Positions 1 to 8,283 are shown, numbered from the stretch's first letter. The stretch: 26,487 nucleotides of DNA from an uncultured bacterium (GCA_913050645.1 CAJXAG010000009.1:1-26487), one strand, 5' to 3'. Translations and numbers: made by a program. The notes: generated by a model from the letters alone, not told the origin.

Positions 1-27
1 CCCGCCATTTCAGGTTGAAATGGCGGG
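1..27. terminator. Perfect hairpin at the window edge, probable terminator
   Basis: A 12-bp perfect stem (CCCGCCATTTCA pairing with TGAAATGGCGGG) closes a 3-nt loop. It lies 22 bp past the stop codon of the minus-strand CAP-domain gene. Any T-run serving that strand would be to the left of the window and cannot be seen. On the plus strand the stem is followed by only three T, so it could serve both directions. The structure is seen directly; the terminator role is inferred. Confidence 0.6.
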
Positions 28-48
28 TTTAACACTTTTAAAGTTTTT

Positions 49-1206
49 CTACAACACCACTGCACCTACACTTAACGCTGAGTGGACATAGAAAAGTCCA
101 GTCATAAGCGCCAAAAGTGCCCCACTGTATACAATCTGTACCGGTTGCTGTCGACGAATTTCAATAAGAATTGAAAGGAGGAGTGATCCAAGTACAAACA
201 GACCCACAAGCACATAGAGCATTTGTAGCATCACATGTGGCTGTGTGAGTACTTCAAAAATGTACGATGCTTCATTTGATACTGGTGCGTCCTCAGGTGA
301 AATGGATGCTGGAACTCCTCCGGTTGAGGTTGAAACAAGATCTGAGAAAAGCACAACACCCGTTTCAGTCACCTCCATATCTACCACATCTGCTGAGGAG
401 GTTGCTGTCGGTGAAACCACTGGTTCTGAGACTACTTCTTCTACTGTAATAGGCTCAGGCTCCGCTGCAACAATTACTACATCCTCAGTAAGCGTCACCT
501 CCTGTGCCAGCACGTCTGCAACCTCCTCTGCTACAGTTGACTCCGTCTCAATAATAGTCTGTGACGCGACAGTCGTTGGTTCAGGCTCTATCTCTGCAGC
601 TTGTGCGACCTGCACTATTTCCGTATCTACACTCGCAGGCGCAGCAGCAGGTGTACCAAACAGTTGCACAACATACACCGTATCGTATCCATCAAATGTA
701 CCCTCTGCGGTACCGACGCCGATCTCAGTATAATTGCCATTCATAATGTTCGTGCGGTGTGTCGGAGAATCCATCCATGCGTCCATCAGTTCGGCAGAAT
801 CAGTAAAATGAATCGCAAGATTCTCACCCGCATTCACAAAGTTATAGTCAGCCTGTGCAAACCAATACCATGGCGAAATACCATCAGGACTATAGTGAGC
901 AAAATACTCATTTTTAGCCATATCTTGGGCTTTTAGTCGTGCAGCCTCGTCAAGTGCAGGATTTCGTTTGAGGGCACCCAGAGCGCTTTCAACACGTTCT
1001 TCATTGGTTAGATCAACAACTACTGAAGGTAACACCGCCGAAACCATCCAGTCAGAGGTAATCCAAAGGATTGCATGTAGATTCGCGAAGGTAAAAGAGA
1101 GCACCACCAAAACTACCATGCCCGTTATAGCCATTTTTTGTAAGCTTTGTGGCGCGTAATCGTTACCTTCGTGTGGAATGAAGAAATCCTTAAGATGTTT
1201 TTTCAT
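49..1206 (-). CDS. CAP (SCP/PR1-like) domain protein with N- and C-terminal membrane segments
   Basis: Surface or secreted protein of the CAP superfamily; the molecular function of bacterial members is mostly unknown. A hydrophobic helix at about residues 28-48 anchors the N-terminus. The CAP domain spans about 62-185, with the motif HYSPDG (His104), AGENLA (Glu128), SPTHR (His150) and YTEIG (Glu161), i.e. the usual His/Glu cavity residues are all present. A long acidic, Pro/Thr/Val-rich low-complexity linker (about 190-315) follows, then two hydrophobic helices (about 325-350 and 360-385). The linker would hold the domain away from the membrane. The gene has its own promoter (1233-1261) and is 271 bp from the sortase gene upstream, so it is probably a separate transcript. 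No Shine-Dalgarno sequence precedes the ATG. Family call is firm; role is not. Confidence 0.9.
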   Translation of the reverse strand: MKKHLKDFFIPHEGNDYAPQSLQKMAITGMVVLVVLSFTFANLHAILWITSDWMVSAVLPSVVVDLTNEERVESALGALKRNPALDEAARLKAQDMAKNEYFAHYSPDGISPWYWFAQADYNFVNAGENLAIHFTDSAELMDAWMDSPTHRTNIMNGNYTEIGVGTAEGTFDGYDTVYVVQLFGTPAAAPASVDTEIVQVAQAAEIEPEPTTVASQTIIETESTVAEEVADVLAQEVTLTEDVVIVAAEPEPITVEEVVSEPVVSPTATSSADVVDMEVTETGVVLFSDLVSTSTGGVPASISPEDAPVSNEASYIFEVLTQPHVMLQMLYVLVGLFVLGSLLLSILIEIRRQQPVQIVYSGALLALMTGLFYVHSALSVGAVVL

Positions 1207-1232
1207 ATTTTGTTTCGTATTTTGTGAAATAC

Positions 1233-1261
1233 ACTATAACACAGTTTTAACAAAAAAGCAA
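1233..1261 (-). promoter_or_regulatory. Promoter of the CAP-domain gene
   Basis: On the minus strand TTGCTT (1256-1261) and TATAGT (1233-1238) are separated by 17 bp. The -10 box matches 5 of 6 consensus bases. Predicted start is about 20 nt before the ATG. The rest of the 1207-1477 gap shows only weak inverted repeats and no convincing gene. Confidence 0.55.
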
Positions 1262-1477
1262 GATACTGCTCTGACACTGATGTTCATTTTTAAAACGTAT
1301 CTGAGCCAGATGTATTCTCAGACTCTGGATTGCTCAGTCCTCGCTTTACCAGAACCCGAATATACCGCACGTGACACTCGCTCAAGACGCCGTTTTAATT
1401 TCCTTCCAATTTTAACACAGGAAAAACCATACACGCGTTCCATCGAAGTCATTGGGTATGTTTAGATCTGCAAGCAT

Positions 1478-2170
1478 TTAACTGTCCTGTATTTCTTTTT
1501 GTATACCCTCCTCCGTATCCTCTACAAGGCGCGCATACACAATGAGATTATTGGTGTACCGTAGCTTGCCTTTATCGTACACCCCCGTACAGGTAATCAG
1601 TCGAAGACCAGGATACGCAATGTTCCCATACACTCTCTTGGTTGGAAAATCACTCTGTTTTGGACGTTCCATTGACTCAACGACAAACCGAGCAGTCGTA
1701 CCATCTTCCCTGTCTATTTCTATCAATTCACCAATTTTCACTTGCCCTAGCGAATAAAACACCGCAGGACCTTCAAAAGAGTCAACGTGGCCGAGGACTA
1801 CTGACGGACCCAGCTCACCAGGTGTCGGCCCGTACTTATAGTACGCAACAGTCTCAAATGATTTTGGTACCTCAATTTCAGAATTTTCCTGTATACCTAG
1901 CGGTTCTTCAAAGACGGTATCAACCCCAATGGAAGGAATTCGTAACCGCACCGGGTTGGATGCTGGCAAACCTTCCTGTATGGGCACCACCTGTCCACTT
2001 TCAGTCTGAGGAAGTTCTACTACCTGCGTTTCTTCTGGCTGGTAATAGTTTTGTGATAACAACGTAAGAAAGACACCCGAAGCCAATCCAAAAACGGCAA
2101 ACGCCACTACCTTTCGGTAGCGACGTATCACCGCACTTTTGAAGTATTTTTCTGTAGTGGATTTATGCAT
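1478..2170 (-). CDS. Sortase (class F-like transpeptidase)
   Basis: Membrane-anchored cysteine transpeptidase that cleaves a C-terminal sorting signal and joins the protein to a surface acceptor. Counting from the ATG at 2170 (230 aa), one transmembrane helix lies at about 22-40. The catalytic His is in VLGHVD (His128), the Cys in LITCTG (Cys194) and the Arg in LRYTNN (Arg204), giving the complete His-Cys-Arg set. Length and motif spacing fit the short class E/F group. The gene directly follows the giant surface protein, its obvious substrate, and overlaps its stop by 8 nt (ATGCATAA), which suggests translational coupling. An in-frame GTG at 2218 would add 16 residues but overlap the neighbour by 56 nt; I prefer the ATG, though neither has a clear ribosome binding site. 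Confidence 0.9.
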   Translation of the reverse strand: MHKSTTEKYFKSAVIRRYRKVVAFAVFGLASGVFLTLLSQNYYQPEETQVVELPQTESGQVVPIQEGLPASNPVRLRIPSIGVDTVFEEPLGIQENSEIEVPKSFETVAYYKYGPTPGELGPSVVLGHVDSFEGPAVFYSLGQVKIGELIEIDREDGTTARFVVESMERPKQSDFPTKRVYGNIAYPGLRLITCTGVYDKGKLRYTNNLIVYARLVEDTEEGIQKEIQDS

Positions 2171-5100
2171 TCTTTCGAAGAGTTCGTCCGACCAATGCCG
2201 CAGTAAGTACTGTTGCACCTGTCTCTACCGGAGCAGCACCCCCTGCTCCAGCATTAGCTGCACCCAGTGGCACAATACTTACCTGCTCACCCAATACCTG
2301 TGGCTCCGGTGCATCATCACCACCACCTCCACTTGAGCGTCGACCTCCACTACTACGACTGCTTTTTTCTTCATTGTTACCGAAGTTGTAATCGCCAAAG
2401 ACTTCTTCGAGTGTAACTGCAAATGCTGTTGGAATAAAGAATCCGCGGATTTTTTCACCCAGCGTCAGCGCTGGCACAGATGGCACAGTTACCTCATAGG
2501 TTGGTTGCGTAATAAGCACCCAGCCTCCTTCTTCCACTTGAGTAATAGTCCAGGTACCTGCAGGAACCATAAATGAGTAGTACCCGGAGCTATCTGATGT
2601 AGTTTCATAGCTTGATTCTCCATCAGTTGCCTTTACGGTCCATCCTGCAAGTGGATCCTCATCTTCGTCCCACACTTCATCTTCGTTATCATCGTGCCAT
2701 ACGTATCCTTGGATTTTATACAGATCCTCACCTCCGTTTGATTGCGGGTTGCAGGTTAGCGAAACATTATCGACAAACGTCCCTACAGAGTTAGGTTCTC
2801 CGCCGTCTCTGAAGGCAATAACTGTTTCAGCTCCAGTTGCTGTAAAGACATAGTTGTCTGGCACCCAATCTGCAGCTGTTGCGCCACCGCCAGCAGCGGT
2901 ATTGTTTGCAACCTTATCACCAGCTTCAGTTCCTCCCACAAAGACCTCAAGATCATTTTCAGGCTGTGCGGTACCTGGTCGTGGCAAGAAGTCCCATGAA
3001 AGTTCGTACTCTTCACCAGGAATCGTTTCAATGGTTTGAGAAATTATAACGGACGCTGCATCTCCGTTTGTTCCCCCAGGACCATCCCAGTCAGTATCAA
3101 GCTCAGCATACTGTTCACCCTCTGATGCTTCCCAGTCTAATACACTTCGTTGTAGTTCAAGTGACGCTTCATCGGGCGCTCCTGCGAAGGTATCAACAAA
3201 CTCAACTACCCATGCAAGTGCAGGATATGTTGAGAGATCAAAGATATCCCAACCAGCATCGTTATCAACTACCGGCGCTTCGAAACCACCATTTTCAACA
3301 AGGTTTACCCCTTGTGCACAAACAAGTGCATCATCTTCTTCGTTGTAAAACGTCACACGAGTTGTTTCTCCAGGTGATGGCAACTTGATATCAACCCAGA
3401 TGTCAAAGAAACTATCGGGCTGCGTTGACTGTGGTGTCGGTACATCATTTACCAACGCTCTATCAAAGCTCCAGCCATCTTTCATGATTTCACCCACTAC
3501 GTAATTACGTCCAGCTTCCAATGGAGAATCGTCTTGCGTTTGCTGTTGAGTTGACGTTACTTCTTCTCTGTACTCTTCAATACAATAGTATCCATCTTTA
3601 TCAGTAATATCAGTGTATGTTTCGTACACGTATGCACCACCATCGTTGTTAAGATACTCGTAGAATTCACCTCCTAAACCAATCTCCCAACCTTCAAGCG
3701 GAAGACCTTGTGTATCATATTTGTAACCGTCAACGAGGCACGTATTTATCTCAGGCTCATCACCACAACTTCCGTTCAGAATCACAATAGCATCAACATC
3801 GTAACCATCGCCGTTAGGTCCTTGAATTCCTGAAGATCGGTCATCCAAACGAACATATTTCACGTAATCAAGACCAGCTGGGCTGATATCAATATCAGCG
3901 TCACCGGTAAACTCACCCAGAGAAATGAAATCAACACCGTTTTGACTAACCGATACTTCTATCTTTTCATCAGTCTGACCTCCGGTACCACCAGTAATCT
4001 CGTACACACCAATGTCAGCACCAACCTGATCAAATGCTACCTGTGCCGAAAACTCGTATACCAAGAACCCCTCAATTCCCAATGTGAAGAAATCCAACGG
4101 ATTCACCTGCCAATCATTTCCTTCTTTGCCACCAATGTTCTGATATGGTGCAACAGTCTCCACCGCAGTCACATTACGACGCGCAGCATCAACAGGGTTA
4201 CCATTATTTTTCTTTGCGTCTACATCAGGTGTGTAGTCAGTTATACTGCCTTCAAAGGAGCACCAGGGGTCTTCCGGTTCCGGTTCAGGCTCCTGCACAA
4301 GACAAAGTACTGCGTTATCAACCAATGATCCATTACCATTTGCAGTTCCATTGTCTGCAAACGTGATATCTGTCGATGCATCTGCAACGAAGGTGCCTGA
4401 ATAGGTATTCCAATCGTTTTCAGTGAGGTTTGAACCGTCTGCTGCTGCATTTACCACAAGTGCCCCATCCGCGAGTCCGTCTACATCGTTGTTGGTTGCA
4501 TCTGAACCTTTTCGTGCTGAGAAATCAAAGCGTAGCTCATACAGTGCTCCAGGAATGGTAACAACGTTTTGCGTGAGCTTTGTTGGTTCAGTGGAGTCAA
4601 GCTCTACATTTTGCTCACCGTCTGATGCACCACCCATAAGGCCACGCCATAACTCACCATCAACCGGTGTGCCGTCGGACACCTTAGTAATGACCCAGTC
4701 AGTGATTGAGGTAAGTGCCCAAGTAGGCTTAATCACCGGTTCTTCAAATGAGCCGTTTGACAACAGGTTGTCTGGCCCAAAACCATAGTCACACACTGGA
4801 GATTCTAGTGGGATCAACTGGTTACCAAAATCAACATCGGTAACTTCTCCTGCAATATTTACCGTCACTTCTTGACATAGTTCAGGACTTGGGTATGTCT
4901 GAAGCCAACCTTCTTGTTGTACTTCACATACTGTATATGTTCCCGGCACTACATCAGTGAACCAGAACTCACCATTATCATTTGTAGCGGTAGTTTCAAT
5001 CACACCATCTGAATCATGTAGTTCTATTGTCCAGTCTGAAAGCCCTGCTTCACTGTTGTCCCATGCACCGTCACCGTTTTGGTCATTCCATTTAGTTCCC

Positions 5101-5522
5101 GCTATAGAACCAAGGTCAGAACAGCTGTTAGCAATAAATGCTTCCAGATCTGCTTGGTCTGCAGGGTCTGATGGCCAGTTTACCCCTGGATGTTGCTGTG
5201 CATTCCCATAAATAAACGGTGGGATGATGTCATACACACCATCGTTTGCATGACCCTGCGCGAAGATCTGATGTGGACTGCGTGTCATGTAGTCAAATGG
5301 ACCATCCGGACCATCGTGGTCATCAACGTGACAAAATGCAACGTCTGGATTCTGAGGTCCTGCCGTTTGTGCAACACGTGTATCAGAAACAGAGTGTTCA
5401 TCCGCAACTGGAGCTGGTGGGAATATACACGATCCATCTTCTTCTGAGGCTAATGGATCGTAGTTGTCTGCAGCTGGATCGGTGCAGCCGGTACTGGTAC
5501 CGGCACAACATCGAGAACACAT
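2163..5522 (-). CDS. Giant multidomain cell-surface protein (main reading frame, signal peptide lost to a frameshift)
   Basis: Body of a sorted surface protein. In order: a Cys-rich repeat of the form GCTDP-NYDP-DGSC (about 12-32); a CHVDDHDG...DIIPPF segment (about 64-103); an SdrD B-like/Cna-B fold (about 138-235, Asp-rich DQNGDGAWD loop); a DUF642/choice-of-anchor-like domain (about 250-410, opening NGSFE); a beta-rich domain with a discoidin-like look (about 420-585); a second prealbumin-like domain (about 595-730); a second DUF642-like domain (about 738-925, NGGFE); a third SdrD-like domain (about 935-1048); a Ser/Gly/Arg linker; and a C-terminal tail VPLGAANAGAGG, hydrophobic stretch, RTLRK, which looks like a degenerate sorting signal. 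The ATG at 5522 cannot be the true start: no signal peptide follows it and the missing N-terminus is encoded in another frame at 5450-5716. Adhesion or carbohydrate binding is inferred from domain types. Confidence 0.85.
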   Translation of the reverse strand: MCSRCCAGTSTGCTDPAADNYDPLASEEDGSCIFPPAPVADEHSVSDTRVAQTAGPQNPDVAFCHVDDHDGPDGPFDYMTRSPHQIFAQGHANDGVYDIIPPFIYGNAQQHPGVNWPSDPADQADLEAFIANSCSDLGSIAGTKWNDQNGDGAWDNSEAGLSDWTIELHDSDGVIETTATNDNGEFWFTDVVPGTYTVCEVQQEGWLQTYPSPELCQEVTVNIAGEVTDVDFGNQLIPLESPVCDYGFGPDNLLSNGSFEEPVIKPTWALTSITDWVITKVSDGTPVDGELWRGLMGGASDGEQNVELDSTEPTKLTQNVVTIPGALYELRFDFSARKGSDATNNDVDGLADGALVVNAAADGSNLTENDWNTYSGTFVADASTDITFADNGTANGNGSLVDNAVLCLVQEPEPEPEDPWCSFEGSITDYTPDVDAKKNNGNPVDAARRNVTAVETVAPYQNIGGKEGNDWQVNPLDFFTLGIEGFLVYEFSAQVAFDQVGADIGVYEITGGTGGQTDEKIEVSVSQNGVDFISLGEFTGDADIDISPAGLDYVKYVRLDDRSSGIQGPNGDGYDVDAIVILNGSCGDEPEINTCLVDGYKYDTQGLPLEGWEIGLGGEFYEYLNNDGGAYVYETYTDITDKDGYYCIEEYREEVTSTQQQTQDDSPLEAGRNYVVGEIMKDGWSFDRALVNDVPTPQSTQPDSFFDIWVDIKLPSPGETTRVTFYNEEDDALVCAQGVNLVENGGFEAPVVDNDAGWDIFDLSTYPALAWVVEFVDTFAGAPDEASLELQRSVLDWEASEGEQYAELDTDWDGPGGTNGDAASVIISQTIETIPGEEYELSWDFLPRPGTAQPENDLEVFVGGTEAGDKVANNTAAGGGATAADWVPDNYVFTATGAETVIAFRDGGEPNSVGTFVDNVSLTCNPQSNGGEDLYKIQGYVWHDDNEDEVWDEDEDPLAGWTVKATDGESSYETTSDSSGYYSFMVPAGTWTITQVEEGGWVLITQPTYEVTVPSVPALTLGEKIRGFFIPTAFAVTLEEVFGDYNFGNNEEKSSRSSGGRRSSGGGGDDAPEPQVLGEQVSIVPLGAANAGAGGAAPVETGATVLTAALVGRTLRKNA

Positions 5523-5716
5523 GATCCGTCATCAATTGTTGCTCTTGGATCAAAGTTAGTTGCTCCTGCATCCATGCAGCCAGGTACATCCAGAGGAATT
5601 TGTTGAGCATTTGCAACAAAAAAATACACCGGTAGTGTACTCAAAATCATCGCAAAAGCTGCTAGTACAGCGATTGCTTGTGCTGTAACTTTGTTTGTTT
5701 GCGTAAAGATATTCAT
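5450..5716 (-). pseudogene. N-terminal fragment of the giant surface protein (signal peptide plus first Cys-rich repeat)
   Basis: The ATG at 5716 opens an 88-codon frame with a textbook signal peptide: basic start, hydrophobic core (about 13-34) and a likely cut after VANA. It is followed by a repeat GCMDAGATNFDP...DDGSC and a VPVPVP linker. The same repeat type restarts in the other frame (GCTDPAADNYDP...EEDGSC) in the 2163-5522 frame, so the two frames belong to one gene. Joining them needs one extra base (or loss of two) near 5487-5504. Alternatives are a real frameshift mutation, a sequencing or assembly error, programmed frameshifting, or phase variation. Seen: two frames with matching repeats. 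Inferred: a single ancestral gene of about 3.55 kb. Confidence 0.8.
5487..5504. other. Perfect hairpin at the frameshift point
   Basis: GCCGGTAC and GTACCGGC form an 8-bp perfect stem with a 2-nt loop, inside the Val-Pro linker codons. This is exactly where the reading frame must change between the signal-peptide fragment and the body of the surface protein. Confidence 0.75.
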
Positions 5717-5918
5717 AATGTTTGGTCTTATAACCACGCTAAATACGCAGATACACTGACCCTCCCCCTGTCTTTGCATCAGCATTCACGTGAACTGTTA
5801 AGTATCCCACACGCAGCACTCGTAGAGCGCCATATGTACGTTTACTATACTCTGCTTATTTCACTTTTGCAAGTTTTGCCACATTTTTTTTGCAAACGCA
5901 AATTTTGAGTTGCGATAT

Positions 5919-5961
5919 GATGAAAAAGCCCAAAAAGCTATGCTTTTGGGGCTTTTTCATC
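5919..5961 (-). terminator. Rho-independent terminator after the anti-sigma-like gene
   Basis: A 20-bp stem with one mismatch and a 3-nt loop; the arms are GATGAAAAAGCCC... and ...GGGGCTTTTTCATC. It lies 17 bp past the stop of the minus-strand gene at 5978. The A/T-rich arms make it potentially bidirectional. The rest of 5717-5918 holds only the surface-gene upstream region, with a possible -10 (TTATAA preceded by TGG) about 10 nt before the ATG at 5716. Confidence 0.8.
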
Positions 5962-5977
5962 GTCACCATCCGCTCAT

Positions 5978-7018
5978 CTAAAACTTCATTCGTTCCATAA
6001 CTGCAAGTTCCCCACACTTCCCCTCTACAAAGGGCATTGGTATATCATTTCCATAGGTTTCTCGCTGTATGTCGAGTAACCGTTTGCGTGTCTCCATGTG
6101 CTCATACATACGAGCAACAAACTGTTTCCGATCCTCACGTATATCCATTGTGGACACATCTTTACCAAACATCCAGGGGAATACTCCACATGCATAGAAA
6201 CGATACTGCGCTGCGTCAGTGGTCGTACCTAGTACGCGCACTTGGTACCCAGAAGAAAGAAGTTCTTTGTCACGATCACGAAGTTCAAGCGTTTCAATCT
6301 TCCACACCTGCCCCGCCTCATCCGTAAATACATACAACGTGTCAGTCTCGTCCATTGCGGAAAAAATGCCGACCAAACGCCCTTCCTTTGGCGCTTGCCA
6401 CATGCGAATTTCTGCTTTTTCCATTGATTGATAATTCGGCATGCGCTTGCCAAACTGTGTGTCAATAAGTGAACCAATACCAAACACATGTAATACCAGA
6501 CCCCCTACAACACTAAAGACAACGCTACTAATGACTACGTGATAGACCTGATAACGGTACCCCCGTTTTGTATGTCGTAGATTTACATACGCCAAAACGG
6601 TCATGACAACAAAGACAACAATCCATATATATGGCAACACCTCAACAAAAAATGACAGCGCCGTGTCATGGGTTGCTTCATACAAGGCAAAGCGTGCATG
6701 TCCTCCCACAAATATCATCACTGCTACAGAAAGAGCCCCAATCACCACGGTCAGCGCCCACAATGCCCAAATACCATACTCAGTGCACACAAAACGCCAT
6801 TTACTACTCGGCACCACATGCTCACCCTCTATGCGCTTCAGTACTGAGGTGACAAGTTCTGTCCGTTTTGTTGTTGATACTGCTTTGTTTGCCCTTGCAT
6901 TAAAAACAGAGGATGTCTGATGTCCACTCTCAACTGGGTTTTGTTGTCTGGTTTTTTCTTTTCTCATAAAATCTTTGATATCAAAACATAAGCGATTTGA
7001 TCTCGGCTGGTTACACAC
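5978..7018 (-). CDS. Three-helix membrane protein, probable anti-sigma factor
   Basis: Not recognised as a classical zinc anti-sigma factor, but the context is that of one: it directly follows and overlaps an ECF sigma gene. The N-terminal ~80 residues are cytoplasmic, with a basic amphipathic stretch LVTSVLKRIEGEHVVP just before the first helix, a plausible sigma-binding part. Helices lie at about 81-104, 120-145 and 158-181, followed by a soluble 160-residue C-terminal domain predicted outside the membrane, a possible sensor. The GTG start at 7018 overlaps the sigma stop by 8 nt (GTGTGTAA); an ATG at 6967 would give a protein 17 residues shorter. Function is inferred from position and topology only. 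Confidence 0.75.
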   Translation of the reverse strand: MCNQPRSNRLCFDIKDFMRKEKTRQQNPVESGHQTSSVFNARANKAVSTTKRTELVTSVLKRIEGEHVVPSSKWRFVCTEYGIWALWALTVVIGALSVAVMIFVGGHARFALYEATHDTALSFFVEVLPYIWIVVFVVMTVLAYVNLRHTKRGYRYQVYHVVISSVVFSVVGGLVLHVFGIGSLIDTQFGKRMPNYQSMEKAEIRMWQAPKEGRLVGIFSAMDETDTLYVFTDEAGQVWKIETLELRDRDKELLSSGYQVRVLGTTTDAAQYRFYACGVFPWMFGKDVSTMDIREDRKQFVARMYEHMETRKRLLDIQRETYGNDIPMPFVEGKCGELAVMERMKF

Positions 7019-7592
7019 GCAGATGTTCAGTATTTAAAATCTTTCGCAAACGTTGCTTTCCTCGATGAATCAAGGTTCCAACGGACCCTATAGGTATTTT
7101 TAGAACATCTGATATTTCTTCATACTCCATATGCTCAAAAAATCGAAGAATCAACACGTCACGATACTTCTCCTCAAGTTGCTCAAGTGCTTCTTGCACA
7201 CGTTGTGCATTAAGCTCTTTGTCATAGAGTTCCTCAGCACCATCACCGCTGGCCATCTCCCGAAACACGCGATCATCTCCTTCGTCGATAAGATGTCCTT
7301 CAGGGCGTACGTTTTTCTTACGATATAACGAAATTGCTTCGTTGTGTGCAATACGATACACCCATGATGAAAAGGAAAACGTAGCATCAAACGCATGTAA
7401 ATTTCGATACACTTTGATAAAAACTTCCTGTAATACATCCTGCCGGTCTTCTCGGCTACGAACACCAAGTCGCTGCATGTACCGTGAAAGCTTTTCTTCG
7501 TAACGCATCACAATGTGCCCAAAGAAAACTTGGTCATCCAATGTCTTCTCAATGATTTCTGCATCTGTCATGTCGTGCACATTTTCCTGCAT
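7011..7592 (-). CDS. ECF-type RNA polymerase sigma factor
   Basis: Sigma-70 family, group 4. Region 2 (about residues 20-90) contains DVLQEVFIKVYRNL and the -10-binding part FSSWVYRIAHNEAISLYR. Region 4 (about 130-185) contains LEEKYRDVLILRFFE, EYEEISDVLKIPIGSV and the helix TLIHRGKQRLRKIL. Regions 1 and 3 are absent, as expected for ECF factors. The ATG at 7592 has AGGA 7 nt upstream, so it is preferred over the ATG at 7598, which lies only 1-2 nt from that site. It is cotranscribed with the membrane protein that follows (8-nt overlap) and is divergent from the secreted protein gene at 7667, which shares its 70-bp upstream region and is a candidate target. Confidence 0.93.
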   Translation of the reverse strand: MQENVHDMTDAEIIEKTLDDQVFFGHIVMRYEEKLSRYMQRLGVRSREDRQDVLQEVFIKVYRNLHAFDATFSFSSWVYRIAHNEAISLYRKKNVRPEGHLIDEGDDRVFREMASGDGAEELYDKELNAQRVQEALEQLEEKYRDVLILRFFEHMEYEEISDVLKIPIGSVGTLIHRGKQRLRKILNTEHLRV

Positions 7593-7632
7593 TACCATAT
7601 CCTACCGTAGTTTATGCACAACCGCATGGAAG

Positions 7633-7660
7633 TTGTGGTTTATATGAGCTACGTTAGAAT
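7633..7660 (+). promoter_or_regulatory. Promoter of the secreted-protein gene, leaderless arrangement
   Basis: TTGTGG (7633-7638), a 16-bp spacer and TAGAAT (7655-7660, 5 of 6 matches) end 6 nt before the ATG at 7667. Transcription would begin at or next to the start codon. The element lies in the short divergent region facing the sigma factor gene. Confidence 0.5.
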
Positions 7661-7666
7661 ATACGT

Positions 7667-8167
7667 ATGAATGGTATCAATATTTCAAAACTCATTGTTT
7701 TTTCTTTTTTATTCCTCTTCCTCAGTCCGGTGGTATATGCAGACGGGACCGCAACTGCTATAACCGATCAGGCAGGTTTTTACACAGTCTCATACAGCTT
7801 CACTACTGAAGACTACGCACTACAGGTTCCTCAGTTCACACAACGATCAGATGAAACTGAAAATTCCTCAGAAGTCGGCTACACATTCACGAGCACCGAA
7901 GGTGGTGACACCACAGCAGGAAAATCCGCAGGCGTGGTTTTTAGTGATCTTCAAAGTAACAATGGTTCATACTATGTACCGCCATACACCACTGCTTCAT
8001 TTACGCTATTTGTGATTCTCAAACTCAACGAAAATGATCCGAAAGCAAAGTATGGTCTGCAGGTAACCAACCTGCCATTTACGGTCATTCGCGACGGAAA
8101 CAAAAGTGCACAAAAGCTCGAAACACTCGCTTCCTACAAAACCAAGCAAATCGGCCTCAATAAATAA
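7667..8167 (+). CDS. Secreted protein of unknown function
   Basis: 166 residues with a clear signal peptide (hydrophobic core at about 9-24, likely cut after VVYA). The mature part is rich in Thr, Ser, Tyr and Phe with alternating hydrophobic residues, suggesting a beta-sandwich (for example YTVSYSFTTEDY and ASFTLFVILKLNE), but I recognise no family. It is divergent from the ECF sigma factor gene at 7592 and ends at a strong terminator inside the first 60-bp repeat. Extracytoplasmic stress regulation by that sigma factor is an inference from position. There is no Shine-Dalgarno sequence before the ATG. Confidence 0.75.
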   Translation: MNGINISKLIVFSFLFLFLSPVVYADGTATAITDQAGFYTVSYSFTTEDYALQVPQFTQRSDETENSSEVGYTFTSTEGGDTTAGKSAGVVFSDLQSNNGSYYVPPYTTASFTLFVILKLNENDPKAKYGLQVTNLPFTVIRDGNKSAQKLETLASYKTKQIGLNK

Positions 8168-8169
8168 CA

Positions 8170-8229
8170 AAATCCCACAGGAAAGACCTGTGGGATTTTA
8201 TTATGACACTTTCCCTAGGCAGCCCTAGG
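8170..8229. repeat. 60-bp direct repeat, copy 1
   Basis: Identical over 60 bp to 8549-8608, 379 bp away. It contains two hairpins: a 10-bp stem ATCCCACAGG/CCTGTGGGAT followed by TTTTA, and an 8-bp stem TCCCTAGG/CCTAGGGA (the last two bases of the second arm lie just beyond the repeat). It follows the stop codon of the secreted-protein gene by 2 bp. Confidence 0.95.
8172..8199 (+). terminator. Rho-independent terminator of the secreted-protein gene
   Basis: 10-bp perfect stem, loop AAAGA, T-tail. Part of repeat copy 1. Confidence 0.85.
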
Positions 8230-8255
8230 GAGAATTAACGGCTCGGACTTTTTAT

Positions 8256-8283
8256 TTACTTTTCTGTGAAATTTCGCTATATT
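8256..8283 (+). promoter_or_regulatory. Promoter upstream of the small gene at 8339
   Basis: TTACTT (8256-8261), 16-bp spacer, TATATT (8278-8283). About 18 nt further on is a strong Shine-Dalgarno sequence AGGAG (8301-8305), which is 33 nt from the first ATG (8339) but only 9 nt from an in-frame ATT at 8315. Confidence 0.5.

Noticed and set aside
245..733. 162-codon plus-strand frame rich in Ser and Thr
   Set aside because: It lies wholly antisense to the CAP protein's low-complexity linker, and its Ser/Thr/Val composition is what the complement of that linker produces.
1178..1465. 95-codon plus-strand frame
   Set aside because: It overlaps the CAP gene start and its promoter on the other strand, has no ribosome binding site, and its composition does not look like protein.
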